Of a stretch of 64,000 bases of DNA, positions 47,001 through 60,500 are shown piece by piece. A program made the translations under genes and the position numbers. This DNA comes from Lampris incognitus (lineage: Eukaryota > Chordata > Actinopteri > Lampriformes > Lampridae). The stretch's first letter is position 1. Every line of letters starts with the position of its first letter. The notes beneath the pieces were generated by a model. The model worked only from the letters and a program-made list of their open reading frames with translations. It did not search any database and was not told the origin of the DNA. The stretch spans positions 103,721,434 to 103,785,433 of the forward strand of contig NC_079213.1 of NCBI RefSeq assembly GCF_029633865.1, in the 5' to 3' direction.

Positions 47001-50000
47001 TTCCGACGATGGACCTCTTTCAGCAGGCATCCACGGTAGTTTAGGCTGGACAAGCTTGCTGAAGTGGCCTTCCTGTTTTTATTGTGTTTTCCACCAGGTC
47101 ACATTTCCTTGGCGGTGCAAACTCGGAAAGCAGTCAAGACCGAGCAGAAGACTCGGCCTGACTTGAAACAGCATGCATCATTCTTCTGCCTCGGTCCCTC
47201 TTTTACTTCGTGTTTTTGGAGGTGAAAATAGCAGCCTTTAAAGCCACAAGCCCTCCCATGTCCCGGCCAGCTTTCTGTCAATTTACTCTGTTCTGTTTTT
47301 TTATTCTGTTTTATTAGCAGCACTCTTTCTAACTCGAGGATAAATGAATCTGTGCAATAGCTAATGTCTTATGGAAATATGGTTTTGTATTCAGTGTCTT
47401 CCACGCCAAGTGCCTCAACTTGCAAGCGACTTGAACAGGTCACGGTAGGTTTTATGTACGACAGACGTCTCTAAAACGTGGCTGTTATTCATAAAATGAG
47501 TCCCATCACTTCCAACTTTTGGAAAAGCACCTTGACTTTAGTCTCCATAAATATTGAAGTTAAACAAATCTGTTGCAAGAGTGCAAGTCACTTTGCAATA
47601 AAGCACTCTTCTCAGGTTTATAATAAATTGATGGGGTTTTTTTTTTTCATTTTGTTTCGTTTTGTTTTTTTCCCTCACAAATATAGCGACAGACAGATTC
47701 AGTTCCACTTTAGTTTTGCTGTGGTGATTTTTAATTTAGAGCCACATCCTGTTTTCAGTCGACCAAACCCAGCTTGGCTTCCCGGTCCTTCGTTTTCAGA
47801 CTGACTTCAAGTTTTGAACCTTTTTTTTTTTCTTTTGGCTTATGGATGGTTTCTGTCACGCTTTCATGTAGGCCGAGGGGCCAAATGCAGCCCGGAAATC
47901 TGGATGTCCAGCTGAAACGGCCTCAAGAAAGACCCTCCGTGCCCCTCTCGCCTGCTGTCAGAATAGACTCAACAACTGCGTTTCTTATTAGTTCACAGCA
48001 CGCCGTAACATGAAGAAAGTGGCAGTATAATGACAGTTTATCATTGTGGGATTGATTCTCCTTTTGAATTTTTGTTTCTCCGTAGTGTGTCGAGACTTTG
48101 CGGTGCTGGAGGACCACTGCCTGGCCCACAACCTCCAGGAGCAGGAGAGTAAGTTCAGCTTTTCTGTATTTCTCTTTTGTATGCTATCAACCCCCTCTCA
48201 CATTAAAGGAGAATTCCGTTTTCTTTGTTTTTTTTGGGGTTTTTTGGGGGGTTTTTTGCAACCAGGGTCTTCGTTTTGTAGTTTTTGCCATCATACATAT
48301 CAGTTATGATATCGTTTTACTCAACGGCTGCGTTTTGGATATTTTGGACATGGGACCACATCGCTGAACTTAGGGCAGAAAAAAAAAAGACCCAGGTTGT
48401 AAAAATCTGGAATTATCCTTTAAATTCATACTCTGCCTCATTTTCATTTTTAGGAGAGGGTTGCTCTTATCTGCCATCTCCTCCCCAATTGTACCCATCC
48501 ATTTACCCCACTCCTCCGAGCCATCCTGGTCACTGCTGCACCCCCTCAGCCGATCCGGGGAGGGCTGCCGACTACCACATGCCTCCTTGGACACATGTGG
48601 AGTTGCCAGCCACTTCTTTTCACCTGATAGAGAGGAGTTTCGCCAGGGGGACGTAGCTCATGGGAGGATCACGCTATTCCCCCCCAGTCTCCCCCGCCCC
48701 CCTGAACGGGCGCCCAGACTGACCAGAAGAGGCGCTAGTGCAGTGACCAGGACACATACCCACATCCGGCTTCTCACCTGCAGACACGGCCAATTGTGTC
48801 TGTAGGGATGCCTGACCAAGCCGGAGGTAACGCGGGGATTCGAACCTGTGACCCCCATGTTGGTAGGCAACGGAATAGACCGCTACGCCACCCGGACACC
48901 CATTATCTGCCATCTTTGTTTCTGATTTTGTGTGTGTACATACTACTGAACCCATCAGCTTAAAACGTCTTGCGCACAGTTCTCGCTATCGCTGTTCCCT
49001 CTCTCCATTCAATCTCTAGCTCGCTCGACCAGTGCTGCTCTCTGTTGCTGCCTGATCTCTGAGTCAACTTTGCACATGTGCAACTCACAGCCACATGGAC
49101 GTGCCGTAGTCTCCAATGTTAAGACTCTGCTATCAAACTACAATTTCAAGAGTAGGATTAATTATAATGACAGCTGGAAATCATCTCAGCAGCTGCAAAA
49201 CAAAAAACCATTTCCCATGGCTTATCTGTTTTCTTTCCGTTGCCGTGCACATACGCCACTCACATCTAAGATTGCGTTAAAACATGATGTGTTCTGGTTT
49301 GAGTCGTGAATCTAAAAGAGAAGTCGATTGTATTTCTCAAGTCAGCAAGTCATTCACTGCTGATCTCAGCACAGGAGAACTGGAGGAACACTGGATGAAC
49401 CAAAAATAATAATTCGCCTTATTCACCTTGCCACCACGCGGAAGTGCCATGGTCTCCAATGTTACAAATCCACTATGAAAATACAATTTCAATAGTAGGA
49501 TTAATTACAGTCACAGCTGGAAATCATCCCAGTAGCTGCAATTAAACATTTCCCATGGCTGAGCTGTTTTCTTAGTTGTTTTATGAATGAAAGTCGATCA
49601 GCAGAGCAGCCATTCACCTTCATTCATTTTATATCATGAAAACCACGACGGTTAAACACATTTTAAGTCTTTTAATAAGGGCCTTGGAATGATGATATCC
49701 TGATCTCTGTCATTTCATGTCAGACTTGGTTGCTTTCGTGCGAGGGTCTGCCAAAGAGGCTGCGCATCCACAGACTGACAGGCAACACGTTTTTATTAGG
49801 TAGATTTTTTAGCTTGAGCGCTGCTTTTTAACACCTTTTTTCCCCCATATTTCCCATTCAGCTGAATTGAGTGCTGCAAAAAGGTCTTATGGAAAAAAAA
49901 TGCCATTTTTCTGTCCATGTGTGCGTGTATTTCCCTTCTCCCGGTAGGCGAAAAAAGGGTTTGTCACCAAGTTCGAACACCGGAGAAGGGGAGATGCGTA

Positions 50001-51667
50001 CACCTTGCAGAGATCTGACCTCTACTGAGTGCACTCGTCTAATCAAGTCACTAATTAGTCAAGTCTAATTTTATTTGTATAACCCTTAATCCCAAATTAG
50101 TCCTTGAGGGCTTTACAATGACATTACATTCTCAAATAAATAATAGGTGTGTGTGGGTGTCCGGGTGTCCGGGTGGCATGGCAGTCTATTCTGTTGCCTA
50201 CCAACATGGCGATCACAGGTTCAAATCCCCATGTTACCTCCAGCTTGGTCCAGCGTCCCAACAGACACAATTGGCCGTGTCTGTGGGTGGGAAGCCGGAT
50301 GTGGATATGTGTCCTGGTCGCTGCACTAGCGCCTCCTCTGGTCGGTCGGGGCACCCGTTCAGGGAGGAGGGGGAACTGGAGGGAATAGTGTGATCCTCCC
50401 ACATGCTACGTCCCCCTGGTGAAACTCCTCACTGTCAGGTGAAAAGAAGCAGCTGGTGACTCCATATGTATCGGAGGAGGCATGTGGTAGTCTGCAGCCC
50501 TCCCCGGATCGGCAGGGGGGGTGGAGCAGCGACCGGGACGGTTCGGAACAGTGGTGTAATTGGCCGGATATAATTGGGGAGAAAAAGTGGGAAAAATCGG
50601 GGGGGGGGATTAGAATAGGGATGTAACGGTACATAAAGGTCACAGTTTGGTACATATCTCAGTTTTCAAGTCATGGTTCGGTATGTTTTCGGTACACAGG
50701 GGAAAAGAAATAAAACATAAAATTACATCTATTTTTATTAAACAGTGGTTTACTGAACTAACTATGGCTGTCTTTCTTACTACTACTACTACGAGCTGTC
50801 AAAATTGGCCAAAAATGACATTAGATTTTTCATTCCAAAAATACACAGGTTCGAACCAATTCGAATATATTTTTGCGCATCATGTCCATAAGAGGGTAAA
50901 CCAACACAACGACAGACATAACTACTTGTTTAGGTATATTTATTTCAATGTAAACATGTATTTTAAAAGATCTACATACATACACATTACAAATTAAACA
51001 AATAAAATAATGTCCTGTACCATAAAACTTAATTTAAAGTCCTTAGACCTCTCTGTCTTTGTTTCTGTCTCTGTCTTTCTCTCTCTCTCTCTCTAATACA
51101 AATTAATGATACAATACAAATACAATTAATACAAATACACAATTTGATAGTATTTTTCCATCTTTGCTGAGCAAGAGTTTTGTGCAAAAGGAATTAAAGG
51201 TCCTAACTCGTGTCCCAAATATAGGCTGCTTGTATTCAGTGATCGAAGTAAATAAAAGTACAGGCTGAATTGAAATGAATAGCAAATTGAAATAAATAAA
51301 TAACATCTGAAGTATTTACAAACGGGGCTTTTTAGGTTGTTCGGTGTGAAAATCACTCTCTCTGCAGCCGAGATGGGTTGTGCACTCTCTGCCATCTTTA
51401 CCACAAGGTTGTTGAATTATTCGCTCGGTTTAGCTTGACCTAAATTTCGTTTTCAACCAGTGAAAGTGACGCTGTGTGACTCCTGTCCAGCATGTAGCCT
51501 GTTCAGTGCAGCGGCCAAGGCCCTCACGAGAATTCGCAAGGCAGGCAGCCGCGGTAGTGCTGCTTTTATTTTCACAAACTAATATTAATTTTCACACTCA
51601 AATTTATTTTCTTTTTTTTCCCAACAATTTGGTTATATATTTGAATTTGGCATAGTCATTGACAGCC

Positions 51668-51709
<42 letters not shown>

Positions 51710-54536
51710 TTGGCTGCTCCCGTTAAGGGTCGCCACAGCGGATCATCTGTTTCCATCTCTTCCTGTCTTCTGCATCTGCCTCTGTCACACCAGCCACCTG
51801 CATGTCCTCTCTCACCACATCCATAAACCTCCTCTTTGGCCTTCCTCTTTTGCTCTTCCCTGGCAGCTCCATATTCAGCATCCTTCTCCCAGTGTACCCA
51901 GCATCTCTCCTCCACACATGTCCAAGCCAGCTCAATCTTGCCTCTCTTGCTTTGTCTCCAAACCATCGAACCTGAGCTGTCCTTCTAACATCCATCCATC
52001 CATTACCCGAACCGCTTATCCTGCTCTCGGGGTCGCAGGGAAGCTGGAGTCTATCCCAGCAGTCATTGGGCGGCAGGCCATCACACAGCGCCGACGTAAA
52101 CACACATTCATTCCTAGGGAATATTTAGTACGGCCGATTCACCTGGCCTACATGTCTTTGGACTGTGGGAGGAAACCGGAGCCCCCGGAGGAAACCCACG
52201 CAGACACAGGGAGAACATGCAAACTCCACACAGAGGACAACCCGGGACGACCCCCAAGGTTGGACTACCCTGGGGCTTGAACCCAGGATCTTTTTGCTGT
52301 GAGGCGACCGTACTAACCACTGCGCTACCATGCCGCCCCGCTTCTAATATACTCGTTCCTAATCCTGTCCTCCTTCATCACCCCCAATGAAAATCTTAGC
52401 ATGGCTGTCTTTTTTAAATAAATAAATAAAAGTCTGTCAATACTGCTGCAACCAGTGGCAACCTTCTAATAGAAAAGTAAAATTATCTTAAAAGTAAATC
52501 AAAATAAATATTATCTCAAATAGATACAAAATAAAACATCCATTAAGGTGCAGCATTGAGACGATTAAGTGCACTTTAACTGTATTTTAGTTTTATTCAC
52601 ATTAGGACTCTTCAACCTCTGCTTTATCTGCATTCGCCATTACTGCAAGGATGTGCTGTGCTAAATTACCGCCAGTCCCTCTGTGGTGAGCGTGTGTGTG
52701 CGTGCATGCTTAGTGGGTGGCTAAGTGTCCAACATCCGGCCCTGTGTGATAGCTGCTGGGGGGGAAACGCAAGAGTTTTAAATTCTGCACGCACAAAAGT
52801 TCCGCACATGCAGATGTTAAAACAACACTACATTCGTTCGGTACACATGCGGGCCGAACAGAAAGGCCCATACGGAACATTTTCGGTAACAAGACGTGTT
52901 CCATTACACCCCTAATAGATAATAATAAAAATAGATGCTAATCAGAAACACTATTTGTCATTTCATTTCATGCACCTGCGCACTTGAAAGGAAACAAAAC
53001 ATCTCCCCTCCCGCCAGCCCACAGCAGTGCAACACAAAGACAAAAACACATCCAAAACCTACAAGCACACACACATCCAAACTAACACGTATATCTAAAC
53101 TAAATGAAACAAATCACTGTCCAGGAGAACGAACACCAGCCAGGATGACTGTCAGAACTGCCGGTCTGCATGGGCTAGCAGTTAGCTTAGCCTGCCCTGC
53201 TTCCGCGTCCTTTCAGACCACCCTCGCTGTTTCCTCTTTGGGCGCAGCTCCGGTCAGGGCTGTGGTCCTTGGGCCCTCGGCATGCAGCAGACCAGGCTCC
53301 CTAAACCGATCCAACGCCAGCTCTCCGAGCCAGACACCTTCGACACACCTCCCTGCACTCCACACGACGACGCTACAAACACAGTCAAGGCTAGGCGCCG
53401 CCACCAGACCGCCCTCTGTTATCGGAACTGCTGGTGTGCATGGGCTAGCAGTTAGCTTAGCCTGCCCCACTTCCGTGTCGTGTCTGACCGCCCTCAGTGT
53501 TACCCGTTCAGGCACAGCTCCAGGCAGGGCCGTGGTCCCTGGGCTCACAGGACGCAGAAGACCAAACTCTCCCAGCCGATCCAGTGCCAGCTCTCCCAGC
53601 CATCAAAGAAGACAAATGTGGACAAAGACACTGCATGGACAGTACTTGGTGAGGCTGCTGCAAACGTGAATTCGTGCCGCCATCTTCCCACACCGGTACT
53701 GGATGAGGCCACTGCAAACGTGAATTTGTGCCACCATCTTCGCACACCGGAAGCGGAATATGAAGACTATGATGTAGCCCCCCCCCCTCCCCCAACCTGA
53801 GATTGAGACCCTCTATTCAGATGAGGAAACAACTCCACATTTGGACTCCTGGGAGCTCTTCACATACACAGATCTCTAGTCAAGTCAAGTCAGTTTTATT
53901 TGTATAGCCCAATATCACAAATTACTACTGCATAACTTTTTTTTTTACCCAATTTTCCCATGCAAATATTTATTTTCATCTGATGTAATGCTGTCAGATC
54001 ACCACAATGTTGATCTACCTTCCACTTTAACCTCACATTTGTTGAGGTTATCTCTGTTGCTCCCAGTCAGCTGGCTGTGGTTAATATAAATGTCTGCTCG
54101 GTCAGCTTGAATGAATCCTTTTTTTCCGGCTGAGATGAAATCGATACAGGGATTTCATACATTTAACCATGTGTCTGCTTCAAACCCTTAGTTGTCTTTT
54201 TTTTGTGTGTCTTTCTCCGAACCCGTGACAAAAGGAGCTCTGTAAAAGCTTTCAGTCGATGTGGGAAAAGGTTGCCCTGCCACATTCCTAAGGCAGATCT
54301 TGCTTACTTTGCAAGACATAAAGACCTTTTTTAAGCGGATACATCAGTGCTCCTGTCCCTCCCACCGCAGGAGAGCGTGTTACGTGGGACAGTGGTACAC
54401 CACAGTGTTGGTGGAGGCAGACTGGTTTCATCCATATAAACCTCGCCTTGTCCATGGAGTGTGAACTGGGGAGATGTAGATGACGCATGATACCACAACA
54501 ATAGTGGAGCCGGGCTTGAGTCAGTGTGTGGCTAGC

Positions 54537-54594
<58 letters not shown>

Positions 54595-57500
54595 CTTTCT
54601 GAGCCCCTGGAACTCATCAGTTGTGTTTTTCTCAGGCGGTCTGTTTCTTTGTAGTCGTGGGTGTGTGTTTATCTCTGCGTGACTCGCTTGATAACCCGAT
54701 GTCTTTTCACCGTAAGTGTGTAACGAAACCAAACTGTTTTGTCATGTGTGTTTTAGGGCGTCCTGTGCACAGAGCAGTGATGAGCTTGCTCTCAGTACTC
54801 CTCAAGGTGTGTAGGAGTAAACCTAAGCCTTCATCTTCTCAGGCCAAAGTCGAACCCAGACATCACAAAGCCATTTCTGTTGGCACACACAAACAAATTA
54901 TTTCCCCCCTGCCCCATCTCTCTCGCTCTCTCTCTCACTCTCACAATTACCCCCCCCCCCCGATGGCTTATGGCCGCAGCACCACTCCTCATATCCTTCA
55001 CCTACATCCATTCAGCCACTCAGTGCTTCGATGTACAATATCAAACTTACCGATCATCAGAATCAGAAACATTTTTTTGTCATTTCATTTCATGCACTTG
55101 TGCACATGAAATGAAATGAAACATGGTTTCCCCCAGCCCACAAAAGTACATCACTCAGACAAAAACACATCCAAAAACTACAAGGACACATATCCAAACT
55201 AACATAAAATATCTAAACTAAAGCCGGTCTGCATGGGCTAGCAGTTAGCTTAGCCTGCCCCGCTTCTGCGTCTTGTCCGACTGCCCGTGGTGTTTCCTCC
55301 GGTCAGGGCCGGGGTCCTTGGGCCCTCAGGACGCAGCAGACCAAACTCTCCCAGCCAATCCAGTGCCAGCTCTTCCAGCCATCAAACAACGACAAACTTA
55401 GACATGGAGAAAGACACTGCATGGACGGTACTGGGTGAGTCCGCCGCAAACGTGAGTCCGCTCCACCATCTTCCCACACCGGCCCTGGGTGAGGCCGCTG
55501 CAAACGTGAATTTGCGCCGCCATCTTCCATCATCAATCAATCACAACAGTTTCATGATTAATCATGCGAGCACATAGAAGAAACACAAGACAACGAAGAG
55601 CAATCAGGCATGACGTTGTTTAACAGCACTGGCCACCACACTGGAGTTTGTTGCCCTCATTTAACCCAGAAGGCTAAGAAGAGTAAGCGTGGATCCTACT
55701 TAGAAATACAAACTCGGAGACAGGCGAGCCGTCTTTTGTCTGACAGACCGACTTCGAGCTTGTCAGTTGAAAGATAAGCGTTGTCATGATGTTTCATCTG
55801 ATTCTTTTTCACTTCCTGAAAAGAAAGATTGGTTTTCCTGTTTGAGAAAAACAGTGTGGTAAATGATGGTCTCACTGTCCTACGCTCTGACATCAGTTTT
55901 GCCCTCAAATGTTTTTTCTTTTCTTTTTTTGCAAGGTGATTATAAACAAGGTGGTTCAAAACAAAGGAAATGAAATTGATGTCAACACCGTCACTTTTTG
56001 TCAATTTGCCACAGCTATGAGTCACAGCTTCCTATTTCCAGTCCCCCGACCCCCTCCCCACCATATAGTGAGACTTTATGGAGCCTGTCTTGGGTAAATT
56101 GCTGGACGTAATTTGGTTCTTTTCACACGAACGCTGCGAGGGGATCGATCGCCAGGTGAAGCTGCGTGAGTGAGTGATGCCCTCGCCGCATACCGAGGGG
56201 CCGCGAGCGCATCAACAAGCAGGATATATCATCTGTTATGGCTCGGTATGTGCTGTCACACAGCCTTGGAATGGCACCTGGGATCGGCCCGGTCATTTCT
56301 CAGTGTCCCAGAGCGCGCTCAGTTTAGCCCAGCACCCAGAGATCAATGGGCCGCCGTCATCCACGGTTTATATTTATATTTTAAGACAACAACCACTCCT
56401 CTTACGAGTCTGCAAAGAAACTCTTGAAATTTCTCATGTTGGGCTCTGCTCAAGTATGGAGTGTTTAGGCAATAAAATGGGAATGAGGAAAAAAGTACCG
56501 CAGGAATACAGTTTGTGAAGTGCTGCCATCACCCATGAGGTTGTTGAGTAGTGGTGTGGTCTGGCCTAGCCGGCCGACCGAGCTCTTTGTGTGCTCAGCG
56601 CTAAGAGCAGCACTCGTTGTGTATGTGTTTGCAGTCGAGAGCCACTTGGCGTCCAACGTCCATAAGAGCCGTCTGGTGCAGCAGGACCTGCAGGTGGCCA
56701 AGAAGCTGCAGGCGGAGGAGGACCAGAGAGCCAAAGCCCAGTCCAAGAGGCAGTACCGCGACATGTGAGCATCACCCACCCACACACACACACACTTTCC
56801 AGTCTGTCCCATTAAGACAAGAATGAACGTAAACGCAGACAATACAGACACACACTTGAAATGTTTGTCCATACAACACAAAAATCAAGAGACCACATGC
56901 ACCCCCCCACACACACACACAAAGACTTTATCTGTCACTTTGACACAAAAATCAACAGAAAAGGACAATATGTATACATAAACATACGCAACGTCAATGC
57001 ACACACACATACACAGGTTGTTTTGTCCATGTCTATATGACGGAGAACACAGGCACACACCTTCGTGTAACGACATAAAAAATATCAGATACATACACAC
57101 ACACACACGTATGTATTCACAAACACTTGGATCATGTCGTAACATGAAACGCTACATCCTTTATATTACTGAAGTTACTTTGAAACAGATGTGTGACTGA
57201 ATGATTGATCTCCCAGTGAAAACCCGTTTTAGTGGATGAATCGGGGTTATTGGCAGATGACTTGATGTTACTTTTGGCTTATTCACTCGGGGTTCTTCAG
57301 CACCGTTTATTTTAACATCCGAACTAATTCCAAGTGTCTCACACAGGCTGTATTAACTATTTCGTTATATGGTCAACGTTATCTTCGTGTCTGTAGTTTT
57401 ACCATCAAAGTGTTTTGCGGGCGTCCGGGTAGCATGGTGGTCTATTCCGCCGCCTACCAACACAGGGATCGGTGGTTCGAATCCCCGTGTTACCTCCGGT

Positions 57501-60500
57501 TTGGTCGGGCATGTCTACAGACACAATTGGCCGTGTCTGTGGGTGGGAAGCCGGATGTGGGTATGTGTCCTGGCCACTGCAGTAGCGCCTCCTCTGGTCG
57601 GTCAGGGCGCCTGTTCCGGGGGGACTGGGGGGAATGGCGTGATCCTCCCACGCGCTACGTCCCCATGGTGAAACTCCTCACTGTCAGGTGCAAAGAAGCA
57701 GCTGGCGACTCTACATGTATCGGAGGAGGCGTGTGATAGTCTGCAGCTCTCCCCGGATCGGCAGAGGGGGTGGAGCGGAGACCGGGATGGCTCGGAAGAG
57801 TCCGGTAATTGGCCAGATATGATTGGGAAGAAAAGTGTTTTGCCACTTTATCTGGACCCCTCCCCGTTTTTCTCCCTAATTGTACTTGGTGCGACCAAGC
57901 TGGAGGTAACGCAGGGATTTGAACCGTCGATCTCCGTGTAGGTGGGCAACAGAATAGACCGCCAGGTCCCCCGGACACCTTTTTTATTTTAATAAGCCAA
58001 GAAGACGTAAGAGTACCTGTGTATAAATAAGCAAGTAGAAAGTGCAGGATTGACCTTAGGAGGAGAAGATGTCCCAGAAGTTAATGAATTCAAGTACTTA
58101 GGATCGACAGTACAGGTAGAAGGTGGTGGTTAGAAGGAAGTCAAGAAAAGGACACAATCTCAGTGGAATTCATGGAGAAAGGTAGCTGGAGTACTTTGTG
58201 ACAAAAGAATGCGTATGAGGGTAAAGTATACAAACCAATGGTTTTGGCCTGCCATGCTCTATGGTATGACAGCAGTGACAACACCAGAGGCCAGAATCTC
58301 CATTACATGTAGCAGAGATGAACATCCTGTGTTGGTCCTTGGGAGTGACTAAAGACCGGATGAGAAATGAAGAAGTAAGAGCTACATTCAAGATCAGAGG
58401 AATGGATGAGAAGTTGAGAGAGACAAGACTGAGATGGTTTGGACGTGTACAGAGAGGAGGCATAGACTATATAGGAAAGAAGGTATTGGACCTGGAAATA
58501 CCTGGCAAAAGAAAAAGAGGAAGACCAAGGAAACGATGGAGAGACTAGATAGAGGAGGACACGAGGAGGGTTGGACTGCGGGAGAGGGATGTGTCAGACA
58601 GAAGGCTATGGAGGTCAAAAATCCGCTGTGGCGACCCCTGAGAAACAGGGTACAAGCTGAAAGAAGAAGAAGCCAAAGTAATATTGGTTTGTTTCTTTTT
58701 TTGGCAGATATTGGTATATTCTGTTTACTGTTTACTTTCTGTAAGGCTAAAATCAGATTACTTAAACATTTCGACCGAAATAACCATAATCCCGGGCGGC
58801 ACCATGGCGCAGTGGTTAGCACGGTCGCCTCACAGCAAGAAGGTCCTGGGTTCGAGCCCCGGGGTAGTCCAACCTTTGGGGGTTGTCCCGGTTCGGGTTC
58901 ATCCTCTTGTGTGGAGTTTGCATGTTCTCCCCGTGTCTGCGTGGGCTTCCTCCGGGTGCTGCGGTTTCCTCCCACAGTCCAAAGACATGTAGTTTCAGGT
59001 GAATCGGCCGTAATAAATTGCCCGTAGGTATGAACTGCCGCCCAATGACTGCTGGGATAGGCTCCAGCATCCCGGCAACTCTGAAAGCAGAGTAAGGGGT
59101 TCGGACAATGGATGGACGGATAAACATAATCCCATTCCATGTCATTAGTTACTCTCAAACCCTGTGCATCCATACAGGGACGCATACAAAGTCACATTTG
59201 ACATTTGACCTTCGTAGCAGGCTGTGCAGATGTTGGAGAACCTTATTTTGCTTGCACCTTCTCAGCCCAACACACCGTGGACTGCAATAGAAACCACCAA
59301 GATGCAGTGTGGGGGAAAAGTCCTCCACTCTGCTCTCTAAATTATGTAGAAAAATATGTGCTGACTCACAGTTCAGTTAGAAAAGTGTTCCAAAAGACCC
59401 CCACACACACACACACACACACACTCAGGAGCATCAGTAGCAGCACAACACACAACCCAAGAAGGGAGGCCGGATACTCTGCCATCGCCGCTCGGCATGC
59501 TGGGAGCTCCTGCTGCCATTTGCTCTGCCTTGCCAATGCCACCTCATGTACACCCACTCTCACACATATGTGCATGCACGCTGACGCATCATGTAGTCAT
59601 CTCAGAAGTTGGAGCTGTTATTTGCCAGTTGATTGTTTTACATTTTTTCCACATACCAGAAGTTTGACTCAATCCTAAATCGTGTTTCGTTGCTCAGTCA
59701 TGATTAAGCCAATTATTCGTTTTCTAATGAGCATTTTTGTGCTGGTTTATTTCCTTTTAGCCCAGCATTAAGCTCTTCTGTAACTTTTAGAACTGTGGCA
59801 GAATTTAGCTTCAATTATTTCAATGTCACCTCGCTGTGATTTTTTTTTTTGGACCCCCCTCCCCCCCCCCTCCTTTTTCTCCCCGATTGTGCTTGGCCAA
59901 TTACCCCACTCTTCCAAGCCATCCCGGTCGCTGTAGTGACCAGGACACGTACCCACATCCAGCTTCCCACCTGCAGACACGGCCAATTATGTCTGTAGGG
60001 ACACCTGACCAAGCCAGAGGTAACACAAGGATTCGAACCGCCAATCACCGTGTTGGTAGGCAACAGAATAGACCGCCATACCACCAGGATGCCACGTCGC
60101 AGTGATTTTAATGAGGAAACGCCTTCGGTTTAGCGCAGGTCTTCCTTGTGTTGTACGGTGGGAGCATTACACATTGACATGGCCACACAATTGGCCACAC
60201 AATGGTCACACAATTGCACAAACACAAACTTACAGGGGGTCCGGGTAGCATGGTGGTCTATTCCATTGCCTACCAACACGAGGATCGGCGATTCGAATCC
60301 CCGTGTTACCTCTGGCTTGGTCGGACATCCCTACAGACACAATTGGCCGTGTCTGCGGGTAGGAAGCTGGATGTCGATATATGTCCTGGTTGCTGCACTA
60401 GCGCCTCCTATGGTCGGTCAGGGCGCCTGTGCGGGTGGGGGGGGCGGACTAGGGGGAATAGCGTGACCCTCCCACATGCTACATCCCCCTGGTGAAACTC

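Larger units (their letters stand above)
50616..52914. mobile_element. DNA-transposon-like element with nested insertions
   Basis: The left end 'tagggatgtaacggtac' and right end 'ttccattacacccctaa' are inverted relatives of a widespread fish terminal repeat (TAGGGGTGTAACGGTAC-type); 'ttcggta' words follow on both sides. No transposase domain is legible. It hosts an RTE fragment, which in turn hosts a SINE1. I see no firm target duplication; hAT is plausible but unproven. Confidence 0.6.
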
